Below are positions 42,297 to 50,945 of a stretch of DNA of 64,000 nt, piece after piece; the first letter of the stretch is position 1, and each line of letters begins with the position of its first letter. The DNA is from Streptomyces sp. PTY087I2 (lineage in GTDB: Bacteria > Actinomycetota > Actinomycetes > Streptomycetales > Streptomycetaceae), in the NCBI RefSeq assembly GCF_001687325.1, contig NZ_LZRD01000012.1:98134-162133 (forward strand). Reading direction: 5' to 3'. The position numbers were made by a program, and so were the translations under genes. The notes below the pieces were generated by a model. That model did no database searches. It had not been told where the DNA came from and saw only the letters and a list, made by a program, of their open reading frames with translations.

Positions 42297-43178
42297 ATGC
42301 ATCTCGCCCACCGGCCCCTGGTCATCACCGCTCTGTGCTCCGTCGTCGCCCTCTGCGCCGCCCTCGCGGGCTGTGCCCCGCAAGCGGAGGAGAAGGAGGC
42401 GTCGGACCGGCCCGGTGCGGCGGCGTCCTGCGCGCCCGGCAAGCTCGCCACCCGGGTGCCGGGCAAGCTCACCGTCGGCACCGACAAGCCCGCGTACGCC
42501 CCCTGGTTCGCCGACGACGAGCCGTCCAACGGGAAGGGCTTCGAGTCGGCGGTGGCGTACGCCGTGGCGAAGGAGCTGGGGTACGGCCGCGATGCGGTGG
42601 TCTGGCAGCATGTGCCGTTCAACAGCGCGTTCGCGCCCGGTGCGAAGAAGTTCGACTTCGACATCAACCAGGTCTCCATCAGCGAGGAGCGGAAGAAGGC
42701 CGTCGCCTTCTCCTCCGGCTACTACGACGTGCGCCAGGCCGTCGTCGCGCTGAAGTCGTCGAAGGCCGCGAAGGCGAAGAGCGTCGCCGACCTCAAGGAC
42801 GTGAAGCTGGGCGCGCAGGTGGGCACCACCAGCCTCGACTTCATCACCGATCTGGTGAAGCCGAAGGAGAAGCCCGCCGTCTACCAGCGCAACGACTTCG
42901 CCAAGTCGGCGCTGAAGACCGGCCAGGTGGACGCCATCGTGGTGGACCTGCCGACCGCGTTCTACATCACCGGGGCCGAGGTGCCCGAGGCTCAGGTGGT
43001 GGGCCAGTTCGCCGAATCCCCCGGTGAGCCGGAGCAGTTCGGTCTTGTCCTGGACCGGGAGAGCGCGCTGACCTCCTGCGTGAGCGGGGCGGTGGACGCC
43101 CTGCGGAAGGACGGCACGCTGGCCGGCCTGGAGAAGGAGTGGCTCTCCGACGCCGTCGACGCGCCGGTGCTCAGGTGA
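42297..43178 (+). CDS. Amino-acid-type ABC transporter substrate-binding lipoprotein
   Basis: The 293-residue protein has a lipoprotein signal (hydrophobic run ending CAALAGCAPQ) and a periplasmic-binding fold of family 3. The fold shows TVGTDKPAYAPWF, GKGFESAVAYAVAKELGY, FDFDINQVSISEERKKAVAFS, VGAQVGTTS-like and the closing LAGLEKEWL. It captures an amino acid or similar solute. It overlaps the permease start (GTGA). The first gene of the importer operon has only a weak ribosome site. Confidence 0.9.
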   Translation: MHLAHRPLVITALCSVVALCAALAGCAPQAEEKEASDRPGAAASCAPGKLATRVPGKLTVGTDKPAYAPWFADDEPSNGKGFESAVAYAVAKELGYGRDAVVWQHVPFNSAFAPGAKKFDFDINQVSISEERKKAVAFSSGYYDVRQAVVALKSSKAAKAKSVADLKDVKLGAQVGTTSLDFITDLVKPKEKPAVYQRNDFAKSALKTGQVDAIVVDLPTAFYITGAEVPEAQVVGQFAESPGEPEQFGLVLDRESALTSCVSGAVDALRKDGTLAGLEKEWLSDAVDAPVLR

Positions 43179-44052
43179 CCCTGCACAAGGCGCCGGCCGT
43201 CGAGGACGCCTACGTCCCCTCCGAGCGGCGGATCGCCCGCGAGCGCTACCGTCGGGGACGCACCCGGCGGGCCACCGCGATCGCTGCGACCAGCACGCTG
43301 GTGGTGGGCGCGGTGCTGTTCGTGCTGATCACGAACTCGCCGGGGTGGACCCGTACCAAGGAGACCTTCTTCAGCGCCCACTACGCGCGCGTCGCCTTCC
43401 CGCAGGTCCTGGAGGGGCTGTGGCTGAATCTGCGACTGCTGGCCGTGTGCGGGGCGGCCGTGCTCGTGCTCGGTCTGCTGCTGGCGGTGGCCCGTACTCT
43501 GCGCGCCCGGTGTTCTTCCCCCTGCGTGCGCTGGCCGCCGCGTACACGGACTTCTTCCGGGGGCTGCCGCTCATCATCTGTCTGCTGATGGTGGTGTTCG
43601 GGGTGCCCGCCCTGCGGCTGGAGGGGGTGACCACCGATCCGGTGCTGCTGGGCGGCAGCGCGCTGGTGCTGACGTATTCGGCGTACGTCGCGGAGGTCTT
43701 CCGGGCGGGCATCGAGTCCGTGCACCCCTCGCAGCGGGCGGCGGCGCGTTCGCTGGGGCTGAGCAGCGGGCAGGCGCTGCGTTTCGTCGTACTCCCCCAG
43801 GCGGTGCGGCGGGTGGTGCCGCCGCTCCTGAACGATCTGGTGTCGCTCCAGAAGGACACCGGGCTCGTCTCGATCGCCGGGGCGGTGGACGCCGTGTACG
43901 CGGCGCAGATCATCGCGAGCAAGGACTTCAACTACACGCCGTACGTGGTCGCGGGGCTGGTCTTCGTGGCGCTGACCATCCCGATGACCCGGCTCACCGA
44001 CTGGGTGACGGCCCGGATGGACCGGCGGCGGGCGCAGGGAGGGCTGGTATGA
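43175..44052 (+). pseudogene. Amino-acid ABC transporter permease with a frameshift near 43503
   Basis: The N-terminal part is read from the GTG at 43175 (VTLHKAPAVEDAYVPSERR), with a transmembrane helix and the HisM-type start LEGLWLNLRLLAVCGAAVLVLG, up to VARTLR at about 43503. The rest (VFFPLRALAAAYTDFFRGLPL through the EAA loop region AARSLGLSSGQALRFVVLPQAVRR to the end at 44052) is in the next frame. One missing base, most simply a G in CGCGCCCGG, explains it. Restored, it would be about 293 residues and normal. The ATPase gene overlaps its end (ATGA). It is either a real mutation disabling the importer or a sequencing error. Confidence 0.88.
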
Positions 44053-44813
44053 GCACGGCAGCGGAAGCGGCTCCGGTGCTGCGGATGGAGGCGGTCCGGA
44101 AGTCGTTCGGTACGTCGCTGGTGCTGCGGGACGTGGATCTGGAGGTGGCCCCGCACACGGTGACCGCCCTGCTTGGCACTTCCGGGTCGGGGAAGTCGAC
44201 GCTGCTGCGCTGCGCCAACCTCCTGGAGGAGGTCGACGACGGGGCGATCTTCTTGGACGGCGAGGAGATCACCGATCCCCGGGCCGACGCGGACGCGGTG
44301 CGCCGCCGGATCGGCGTGGTGTTCCAGGCGTACAACCTCTTCCCGCATCTGACCGTGCTACAGAACATCACCCTGGCCCCGCGCCGCGTCCACGGGCTCT
44401 CGCGGCCCCGGGCCGAGGCGGAGGCCCGGGAGCTGCTGGAGCGGCTGGGGCTCGGGGCGAAGGCGGACGAGTATCCGGACCGGCTCAGCGGCGGGCAGCA
44501 GCAGCGGGCGGCGATCGTGCGGGCGCTGGCCGTACGCCCCCGGCTGCTGCTTCTGGACGAGATCACGGCGGCCCTGGACCCGGAGCTGGTGGGCGAAGTG
44601 CTGGGTCTCGTACGGGAGGTGAAGGAGGACGGCATGACGATGGTGATCGCCACGCACGAGATGGCGTTCGCGCGTGAGGTCGCCGACCAGGTGTGTTTCC
44701 TGGACGCCGGGGTGGTGCTGGAGCGCGGCACGCCCGAGGAGGTGTTCGGCGCGCCGCGCGAGGAGCGCACCCAGCGGTTCCTGCGGCGGATCGTGGCGGC
44801 TGGGCGGCTGTAA
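44049..44813 (+). CDS. Amino-acid ABC transporter ATP-binding protein
   Basis: The 254-residue ATPase of the GlnQ/HisP type has Walker A GTSGSGKST, Q-loop VVFQAYNLFPHLTV, signature LSGGQQQRAAI, Walker B LLLLDEITAALD and switch ATHEM. It energises the importer encoded upstream and is itself intact. The ATG overlaps the permease stop by 4 nt. It converges on the acyl-CoA synthetase gene with a 12-nt gap holding a tiny AAACC-GCC-GGTTT dyad. Confidence 0.94.
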   Translation: MSTAAEAAPVLRMEAVRKSFGTSLVLRDVDLEVAPHTVTALLGTSGSGKSTLLRCANLLEEVDDGAIFLDGEEITDPRADADAVRRRIGVVFQAYNLFPHLTVLQNITLAPRRVHGLSRPRAEAEARELLERLGLGAKADEYPDRLSGGQQQRAAIVRALAVRPRLLLLDEITAALDPELVGEVLGLVREVKEDGMTMVIATHEMAFAREVADQVCFLDAGVVLERGTPEEVFGAPREERTQRFLRRIVAAGRL

Positions 44814-44824
44814 AACCGCCGGTT

Positions 44825-46330
44825 TCAGGTCAGTTCGTCGCGCAGTTGCCGCTTGAGGATCTTTCCGCTGGCGTTGCGCGGGAGTTCGTCGACGAACACG
44901 ACGCGCTTGGGCGCTTTGAAGGCGGTGAGCTTCTCGCGGGCGTGGGCGATGAGTTCGCCCTCGTCCACGGCCGCGTCGGCGTGCCGGACGACGACGGCGG
45001 TGACGGCCTCGATCCAGCGGTCGTCGGGGAGGCCGATGACGGCGGTCTCGGCGACGGCGGGGTGGGTGTAGAGGGCGTCCTCGACCTGGCGGGAGGCGAC
45101 GAGGACGCCGCCGGAGTTGATGACGTCCTTCACCCGGTCGACGACGGTGTAGAAGCCCTCGGCGTCGCGGACGGCGAGGTCGCCGGAACGGAACCAGCCG
45201 TCGCGGAAGGCCTCCGCCGTCTCCTCGGGCTTCTCCCAGTAGCCGGAGCAGAGTTGGGGCGAGCGGTAGACGACCTCGCCGGGGGTTCCGTCGGGGACGT
45301 CCTCGCCCTTCTCGTCGACGACGCGGGCCTCCACGAAAAGGACCGGCCGGCCGCAGGATTCCATGCGGCCCTCGTGCTCGTCGGGTCCCAGCACGGCGGC
45401 CAGCGGCCCGATCTCGCTCTGGCCGAAACAGTTGAAGAAGGCCAGGTGCGGCAGGCGTTCGCGCAGCCGCTCCAGGACAGGGACGGGCATGATCGAGGCC
45501 CCGTAGAACGCCTTCCGCAGGCCGCGGAGGTCGCGGGTGGCGAAATCCGGGTGGTTGGCGAGGGCGATCCAGACGGTGGGCGGAGCGAACAGGCTGTCGC
45601 CCAGGCCCGATTCGACGAGGTCGAAGATGCGGGCGGCGTCCGGCGCGTCCAGGATGGTGTTCTCCGCGCCCACCGCCAGATAGGGCAGCAGGAACACATG
45701 CATCTGGGCCGAGTGGTAGAGCGGCAGGGAGTGCACGGGCCGGTCGGCGGCGGCGAGGCCGAGCGCGGTGATCGCACTGACGTACTCGTGGACCAGGGCC
45801 CCGTGCGTCATCATCGCGCCCTTGGGCAGGGCGGTGGTACCGGAGGTGTACAGCAGCTGCACCAGGTCGTCGGAGGCGGGCGGGCGCTTTGGGGTGAAGG
45901 GCCGTTCCGCCTCCAGGGCGTCGAGCAGCGAACCGGGAGCATCACGCAGCGCGCGTACGGTACAGCCGGCGGGGAGCCGCCCGGCGAGGTCCGGGTCGGT
46001 CAGCACGAGGGAGGAGCCGGACTGGTCGAGGAGGTACGCCAGGTCGTCACCGGTGAGGTTCTGATTGACCGGTACGTGGACGAGGCCGGCCCGGGCGCAG
46101 GCGAGGAAGCCGATCAGATAGGCGTCGGAGTTGTGCGCGTAGGCGGCCACCCGGTCGCCGGGGGCGAGACCGTGCTCCTCGGTCAGGACGGCGGCGGCCG
46201 TGGAGACGGCGGCGTCCAGCGAGCGGTAGGTCCAGGCCCGGTCGGCGTACCGTACGGCGGTCCGGCCGGGGGTGCGCCGGGCGCTGCGGGTGAGGACGCC
46301 GTCGACTGTGCTGCTGCGTACACCTGTCAT
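44825..46330 (-). CDS. Acyl-CoA synthetase (adenylate-forming)
   Basis: The 501-residue ligase has P-loop LLYTSGTTALPKGAMMTH, NCFGQSEIGPLAA, SGDLAVRDAEG, DVINSGGVLVASRQVE and catalytic Lys in RNASGKILKRQL. It activates a fatty or aromatic acid; substrate unknown. The start at 46330 (MTGVRSS) is taken because the sequence before it is non-coding-like. It is divergent from the acylase gene across a region carrying a perfect palindrome. Confidence 0.88.
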   Translation of the reverse strand: MTGVRSSTVDGVLTRSARRTPGRTAVRYADRAWTYRSLDAAVSTAAAVLTEEHGLAPGDRVAAYAHNSDAYLIGFLACARAGLVHVPVNQNLTGDDLAYLLDQSGSSLVLTDPDLAGRLPAGCTVRALRDAPGSLLDALEAERPFTPKRPPASDDLVQLLYTSGTTALPKGAMMTHGALVHEYVSAITALGLAAADRPVHSLPLYHSAQMHVFLLPYLAVGAENTILDAPDAARIFDLVESGLGDSLFAPPTVWIALANHPDFATRDLRGLRKAFYGASIMPVPVLERLRERLPHLAFFNCFGQSEIGPLAAVLGPDEHEGRMESCGRPVLFVEARVVDEKGEDVPDGTPGEVVYRSPQLCSGYWEKPEETAEAFRDGWFRSGDLAVRDAEGFYTVVDRVKDVINSGGVLVASRQVEDALYTHPAVAETAVIGLPDDRWIEAVTAVVVRHADAAVDEGELIAHAREKLTAFKAPKRVVFVDELPRNASGKILKRQLRDELT

Positions 46331-46429
46331 GGCGTGATCCTGTGCGGGCCGGGCCCCGGGGGTCAAGAGGCCGGATACCGACCAGACGGTTGACAGTTGC
46401 CGGGGCTCCCTGGCTGAGTGGCGCGTGGC

Positions 46430-46448
46430 TGACCGGACGGTCCGGTCA
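46430..46448. promoter_or_regulatory. Palindrome TGACCGGAC-G-GTCCGGTCA between the synthetase and acylase genes
   Basis: Perfect 9-bp arms surround a single central base, 37-55 nt before the acylase TTG start and about 100 nt from the synthetase start. It is a strong candidate operator for one or both genes. Confidence 0.55.
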
Positions 46449-46484
46449 ACCGCCCGTGCCACCCGCACCGTTGGGAGGAACACC

Positions 46485-48899
46485 TTGAGATTGCGAAACC
46501 GTCTGAGACTGCTCGGGGTTGCCGGTCTCGCCCTGTTCACCGTGTCGGCGTCGCTGCCGCCGGCGACCGCCTCCGGGGCGGGGCAGGAGCGGCACCCGTC
46601 CGGCGGCGGGCTCTCCGCCGTCATCCGGTACACGGAGTACGGCATCCCGCACATCGTGGCCAAGGACTACGCGCGGCTCGGCTTCGGCACCGGCTGGGCG
46701 CAGGCCGCCGACCAGGTGTGCACGCTGGCGGACGGCTTCCTCACGGTGCGCGGGGAACGGTCGAAGCACTTCGGGCCGGACGCGGCCACGGACTTCTCCC
46801 TCTCCTCGGCGACGACGAACCTCTCCAGCGATCTGTACTTCCGGGGTGTCCGGGACAGCGGCACGGTGGAGAAGCTGCTGAAGGTCCCCGCGCCCGCCGG
46901 TCCGAGCCGGGACGTGAAGGAGACCATGCGCGGGTTCGCCGCCGGGTACAACGCGTGGATCGCGCAGAACCGGATCACCGATCCGGCCTGCCGGGGCGCG
47001 TCGTGGGTGCGCCCGGTGACGGCGCTGGACGTGGCGGCGCGCGGGTACGCCCTGGCGGTGCTCGGCGGCCAGGGGCGCGGGATCGACGGCATCACGGCCG
47101 CGCAGCCGCCGACCGCCGCTCCCCCGGCGGCCGGGGTCACCCCTGAGGAGGCGGCGTCGGCGGCGAAGCGGCTGCTGTCGGCGCAGAACGCGGACATGGG
47201 GTCCAACGCGGTGGCCTTCGACGGCTCCACCACGGCGAACGGGCGCGGGCTGCTGCTGGGCAACCCGCACTACCCGTGGCAGGGCGGACGCCGCTTCTGG
47301 CAGTCGCAGCAGACGATCCCCGGCGAGCTGAACGTGTCGGGGGCGTCCCTGCTGGGCGCGACGACGATCTCGATCGGCCACAACGCGGATGTGGCGTGGA
47401 GCCATACGGTCGCCACGGGCGTGACGCTGAATCTGCATCAGCTGACGCTGGATCCGGCCGACCCGACCACGTATCTGGTGGACGGGAAACGGGAGCGGAT
47501 GACGAAGCGGACGGTGACCGTCCCGGTGAAGGGCGCGGCTCCCGTGACCCGCACCCAGTGGTGGACGCGCTACGGCCCGGTCGTCGACTCCATGGGCACG
47601 GCGCTGCCGTTGCCGTGGACGGCGAGCACGGCGTACGCGCTGAACGACCCGAACGCGACGAATCTGCGGATGGCGGACACGGGTCTGGGCTTCAGCAAGG
47701 CCCGGGGCACGGCGGACGTCGAACGCTCGCTGCGCCGGAATCAGGGCATGCCGTGGGTGAACACGATCGCGGCGGACCGGGCGGGGCACTCGTTCTTCGC
47801 CCAGTCGCAGGTGCTGCCGAGGATCACGGACGAGCTGGCGGAGCGCTGCTCGACCCCGCTGGGCCGGGCCACGTACCCCGCCTCCGGTCTGGCGGTGCTG
47901 GACGGTTCGCGGAAGGACTGCGCGCTGGGCAGCGACCGGGACGCGGTGCAGCCGGGGATCTTCGGCCCGAGCCGGATGCCGGTGCTGAAGAACCAGCCGT
48001 ACGTCGAGAACTCCAACGACAGCGCGTGGCTGACCAACGCGGACCGGCCGCTGACCGGGTACGAGCGGGTCTTCGGCACGGTCGCGACGCCCCGGTCGAT
48101 GCGGACGCGCGGCGCGATCGAGGACGTGGCGTCGATGGCGGACAAGGGCCGCCTGCGGGTGACGGACCTCCAGCGGCAGCAGTTCGCCAACCGGGCGCCG
48201 GCCGGTGACCTGGCCGCGTCGGAGGTGGCGAAGTGGTGCGCGGCCCTGCCGGGCGGCAGGGCGGTGGGCACGGACGGCACGCCCGTCGATGTGTCGGAGG
48301 CCTGCCGGGTGCTGCGGCGCTGGGACCGGAGCGTGGACAGCGACAGCCGGGGCGCGCTGCTCTTCGACCGGTTCTGGCGGAAGACGTCGGCGGTGCCGGC
48401 GGCCGAGCTGTGGAAGACCCCGTTCGACCCGGCCGACCCGGTGCGCACCCCGCGCGACCTGAACACCGCCGCGCCGGGAGTGGGCAGGGCGCTGGCGGAC
48501 GCGGTGGCGGAGCTGCGGGCGGCGGGCATCGCGCTGGACGCACCGCTGGGCAAGCATCAGTTCGTCGTACGGAACGGCAAGCGGCTCCCGATCGGCGGCG
48601 GCACGGAGTCGCTGGGCATCTGGAACAAGACCGAGCCGGTGTGGAACGCGGCGGCGGGCGGTTATACGGAGGTGTCGTCGGGCTCCAGCTACATCCAGGC
48701 GGTCGGCTGGGACGACAGCCGCTGCCCGGTGGCTCGGACGCTGCTGACGTACTCCCAGTCGGAGAACCCGAAGTCGCCGCACTACAGCGACCAGACCCGG
48801 CTGTACGCGGGCGAGCGCTGGGTGACGTCGCGGTTCTGCGAGAAGGACATCGCACGCTCGCCGGCCCTGCGGGTGGTGCGGGTGCACGAGCGGCGGTAG
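46485..48899 (+). CDS. Secreted penicillin/aculeacin/AHL-acylase family enzyme (Ntn hydrolase)
   Basis: The 804-residue precursor has a signal peptide (LRLLGVAGLALFTVSASL, cleavage near TASGA) and an alpha-subunit (IRYTEYGIPHIVAKDYARLGFGTGWAQAADQ). The autocleavage site is Gly-Ser240 in ADMGSNAVAFDGS, which would free Ser240 as the nucleophile of the beta-subunit, with LGNPHYPWQG following. Relatives deacylate lipopeptides, penicillins, capsaicin or acyl-homoserine lactones; Streptomyces AhlM is similar. The start is a TTG with GGGAGGA 6 nt upstream, better than the GTG at 46425, which would overlap the palindrome. A hairpin terminator follows. Confidence 0.9.
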   Translation: MRLRNRLRLLGVAGLALFTVSASLPPATASGAGQERHPSGGGLSAVIRYTEYGIPHIVAKDYARLGFGTGWAQAADQVCTLADGFLTVRGERSKHFGPDAATDFSLSSATTNLSSDLYFRGVRDSGTVEKLLKVPAPAGPSRDVKETMRGFAAGYNAWIAQNRITDPACRGASWVRPVTALDVAARGYALAVLGGQGRGIDGITAAQPPTAAPPAAGVTPEEAASAAKRLLSAQNADMGSNAVAFDGSTTANGRGLLLGNPHYPWQGGRRFWQSQQTIPGELNVSGASLLGATTISIGHNADVAWSHTVATGVTLNLHQLTLDPADPTTYLVDGKRERMTKRTVTVPVKGAAPVTRTQWWTRYGPVVDSMGTALPLPWTASTAYALNDPNATNLRMADTGLGFSKARGTADVERSLRRNQGMPWVNTIAADRAGHSFFAQSQVLPRITDELAERCSTPLGRATYPASGLAVLDGSRKDCALGSDRDAVQPGIFGPSRMPVLKNQPYVENSNDSAWLTNADRPLTGYERVFGTVATPRSMRTRGAIEDVASMADKGRLRVTDLQRQQFANRAPAGDLAASEVAKWCAALPGGRAVGTDGTPVDVSEACRVLRRWDRSVDSDSRGALLFDRFWRKTSAVPAAELWKTPFDPADPVRTPRDLNTAAPGVGRALADAVAELRAAGIALDAPLGKHQFVVRNGKRLPIGGGTESLGIWNKTEPVWNAAAGGYTEVSSGSSYIQAVGWDDSRCPVARTLLTYSQSENPKSPHYSDQTRLYAGERWVTSRFCEKDIARSPALRVVRVHERR

Positions 48900-48929
48900 C
48901 GCAGTGGGCGGGTGCGCCCGCCCGCTGTC

Positions 48930-48961
48930 AGAAGGGCGTCCGCCTCGGTGGGCGCCCTTCT
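48930..48961 (+). terminator. Hairpin terminator after the acylase gene
   Basis: 9-bp arms AGAAGGGCG (48930-48938) and CGCCCTTCT (48953-48961) lie 31 nt after the stop codon, with a 14-nt loop. Confidence 0.65.
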
Positions 48962-49003
48962 CGCTGACGTGTCGTGACGGCGTTCCCGGGCGTTCCTGGC
49001 GGA

Positions 49004-49279
49004 TCATCCCGGGACGGCTCCGCCCTCCGCCCGCGCCCAGGCCAGCTGCGCGTCGCTCAGCGGCGGGTCGAAGCCCTCCGGGAACAGCAGCATGCGCGGC
49101 TGCGGCCACATGTTCTCCGGTCCGTGTTCCTGGCAGTCCAGGGCGAGGAGGTGCGGCCCGTCCCCGCAGGACTCGTGCCGGTAGGGGCGGTCGTGCGCCC
49201 GGCAGAAATAGCCGAACGCCGAGCAGTGGTCGTCGCCGCCCGGTTCGTGGAAGCCGGGGTCGCTGACGATCACGGTCAC
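49004..49279 (-). CDS. Hypothetical Cys/His-rich small protein
   Basis: The 91-residue protein (VTVIVSDPGFHEPGGDDHCSAFGYFCRAHDRPY) has several Cys and His (CSAFGYFC, HESCGDG, LDCQEHG) that could bind metal. I do not recognise it. The GTG at 49279 has AGGATC just upstream and is where protein-like composition begins; the frame is open further left-to-right on the minus strand but overlaps non-coding sequence. Confidence 0.6.
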   Translation of the reverse strand: MTVIVSDPGFHEPGGDDHCSAFGYFCRAHDRPYRHESCGDGPHLLALDCQEHGPENMWPQPRMLLFPEGFDPPLSDAQLAWARAEGGAVPG

Positions 49280-49391
49280 CGGATCCTGCCGGTTGAGCCG
49301 AGGAATGGGCCGGGGATCACACCACAGCAGTCGAGGAGGGAGCACCCGCCCATCCTGCCCCCGAGGCCGAGCCCGTGTGGACGCGCCCGTA

Positions 49392-50945
49392 TCAAAAAAG
49401 AGGTCGCTCGAAGCCCTCCCAGTACGGTTCGCGCAAGCGTCGTTTGTAGAGCTTGCCATTGGGGTCGCGAGGCATCGCGGTGATGAAGTCCAGGCTCCGG
49501 GGCCGTTTGTAGCCGGCGAGCCGCTCTTCGCAGTGGGCGAGGATCGCGGCGGCGAGTTCGGCCGACGGCTCGTGGCCGCCGGCCGGTTCGACGACGGCCT
49601 TGACCTCCTCGCCCCGGTCGGCGTGCGGGATGCCGAAGGCGGCGGCGTCCGCGACAGCGGGGTGGGTGAGCAGGGCGGACTCGATCTCGGCGGGGTAGAT
49701 GTTGACGCCCCCGGCGATGATCATGTCGATCTTGCGGTCGCGGAGGAAGAGGTAACCGTCCTCGTCCAGCACACCGAGGTCGCCGACGGTGAAGAAGTCG
49801 CCGATGCGGTTCTTGCGGGTCTTGGTCTCGTCCTTGTGGTAGCTGAAGCCGCCGGTGCTCATCTTCATGTAGACGGTGCCCAGTTCGCCCGCCGGGAGCC
49901 GGTTCCCGTCGTCGTCGAAGACGGCGAGTTCGCTGATCGGCCAGGCCTTGCCCACGGTGCCGGGCTTCTTCAGCCAGTCCTCGGCGGTGGCGAACGCGCC
50001 GCCGCCCTCGCTGGCCGCGTAGTACTCCTCGACGCAGCTCCCCCACCAGTCGATCATGGCGCGTTTGACGTGGTCGGGGCAGGGGGCGGCCCCGTGGATG
50101 GCGTGCCGCATCGAGGAGACGTCGTAGCGGGTCTTCACCTCGTCGGGCAGGGCTAGCAGCCGGTGGAACTGGGTGGGGACCATATGGGTGTGTGTGCAGC
50201 GGTGGGCGTCGATGAGGCGCAGCATCTCCTGCGGGGCCCAGCCGTCCATCAGGACCAGCGGGTGCCCGATGTGGAGTGCGGCGCCCGCGAATTGGAGTAC
50301 GGCGGTGTGGTAGAGCGGCGAGCAGACGAGGTGGACGTTGTCGTCGAACGGCCGGATGCCGAAGATGCCGAGGAACCCGCCGAGATAGGTCTCCTCGGGG
50401 CGTTTGCCGGGCAGCGGACGCCGGATTCCGCGCGGGCGGCCGGTGGTGCCCGAGGTGTAGTTCATGACCCAGCCCAGCGTGCGGTCCTCGGGCGGGGTGG
50501 TGGGGTGGCCGTCGAGGAGGTCGGCGTACGGGCGGCCGCCGGGGACCGTACCCACGCCGTAGCGGTGGCTCGTGGGCAGCCCGGCCTCGTCGGCGGCGGC
50601 CGTCGCGGCGGCCGCGAAGCGTTCGTGGGCGATGAGGACGCGGGCGCCGGAGTCGGCGACGATCCAGGCGATCTCGGGGCCGACGAGGTGGTGGTTGACG
50701 GGGACGAGGTAGAAGCCGGCCTGCGAGGCGGCGAGGTAGGCGGTGAGGAGTTCGACGCCGTTGGGCAGGACGACGGCGAACGCGTCGCCCTCGCGCAGCC
50801 CCGCCGCGCGCAGCCCGTGGACCATGCGGTTGACGTCGGCGTGCAGCCGGCCCGCGCTCCACTCCTCGCCGTCGGGGGCGATCAGGACGGTGCGGTCGGG
50901 ATCGGCGGCGGCCTGGGCCCAGAAGCCGTTGGGCGGCTGGTTCAC
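49392..50945 (-). CDS. Acyl-CoA synthetase (FadD-type)
   Basis: The 517-residue adenylate-forming ligase has the P-loop MNYTSGTTGRPRGIRR, YAASEGGGAF, VGDLGVLDEDGYLFLRDRKIDMII, AGGVNIYPAEIE and the Lys in DPNGKLYKRRL. It starts at a GTG with GGAAGGAGC upstream, overlapping the stop of the nitronate-monooxygenase-type gene (GTGA), so the two are one operon. The palindrome upstream of the operon matches the one at the FadD19-like locus, hinting at related substrates. Confidence 0.88.
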   Translation of the reverse strand: MNQPPNGFWAQAAADPDRTVLIAPDGEEWSAGRLHADVNRMVHGLRAAGLREGDAFAVVLPNGVELLTAYLAASQAGFYLVPVNHHLVGPEIAWIVADSGARVLIAHERFAAAATAAADEAGLPTSHRYGVGTVPGGRPYADLLDGHPTTPPEDRTLGWVMNYTSGTTGRPRGIRRPLPGKRPEETYLGGFLGIFGIRPFDDNVHLVCSPLYHTAVLQFAGAALHIGHPLVLMDGWAPQEMLRLIDAHRCTHTHMVPTQFHRLLALPDEVKTRYDVSSMRHAIHGAAPCPDHVKRAMIDWWGSCVEEYYAASEGGGAFATAEDWLKKPGTVGKAWPISELAVFDDDGNRLPAGELGTVYMKMSTGGFSYHKDETKTRKNRIGDFFTVGDLGVLDEDGYLFLRDRKIDMIIAGGVNIYPAEIESALLTHPAVADAAAFGIPHADRGEEVKAVVEPAGGHEPSAELAAAILAHCEERLAGYKRPRSLDFITAMPRDPNGKLYKRRLREPYWEGFERPLF

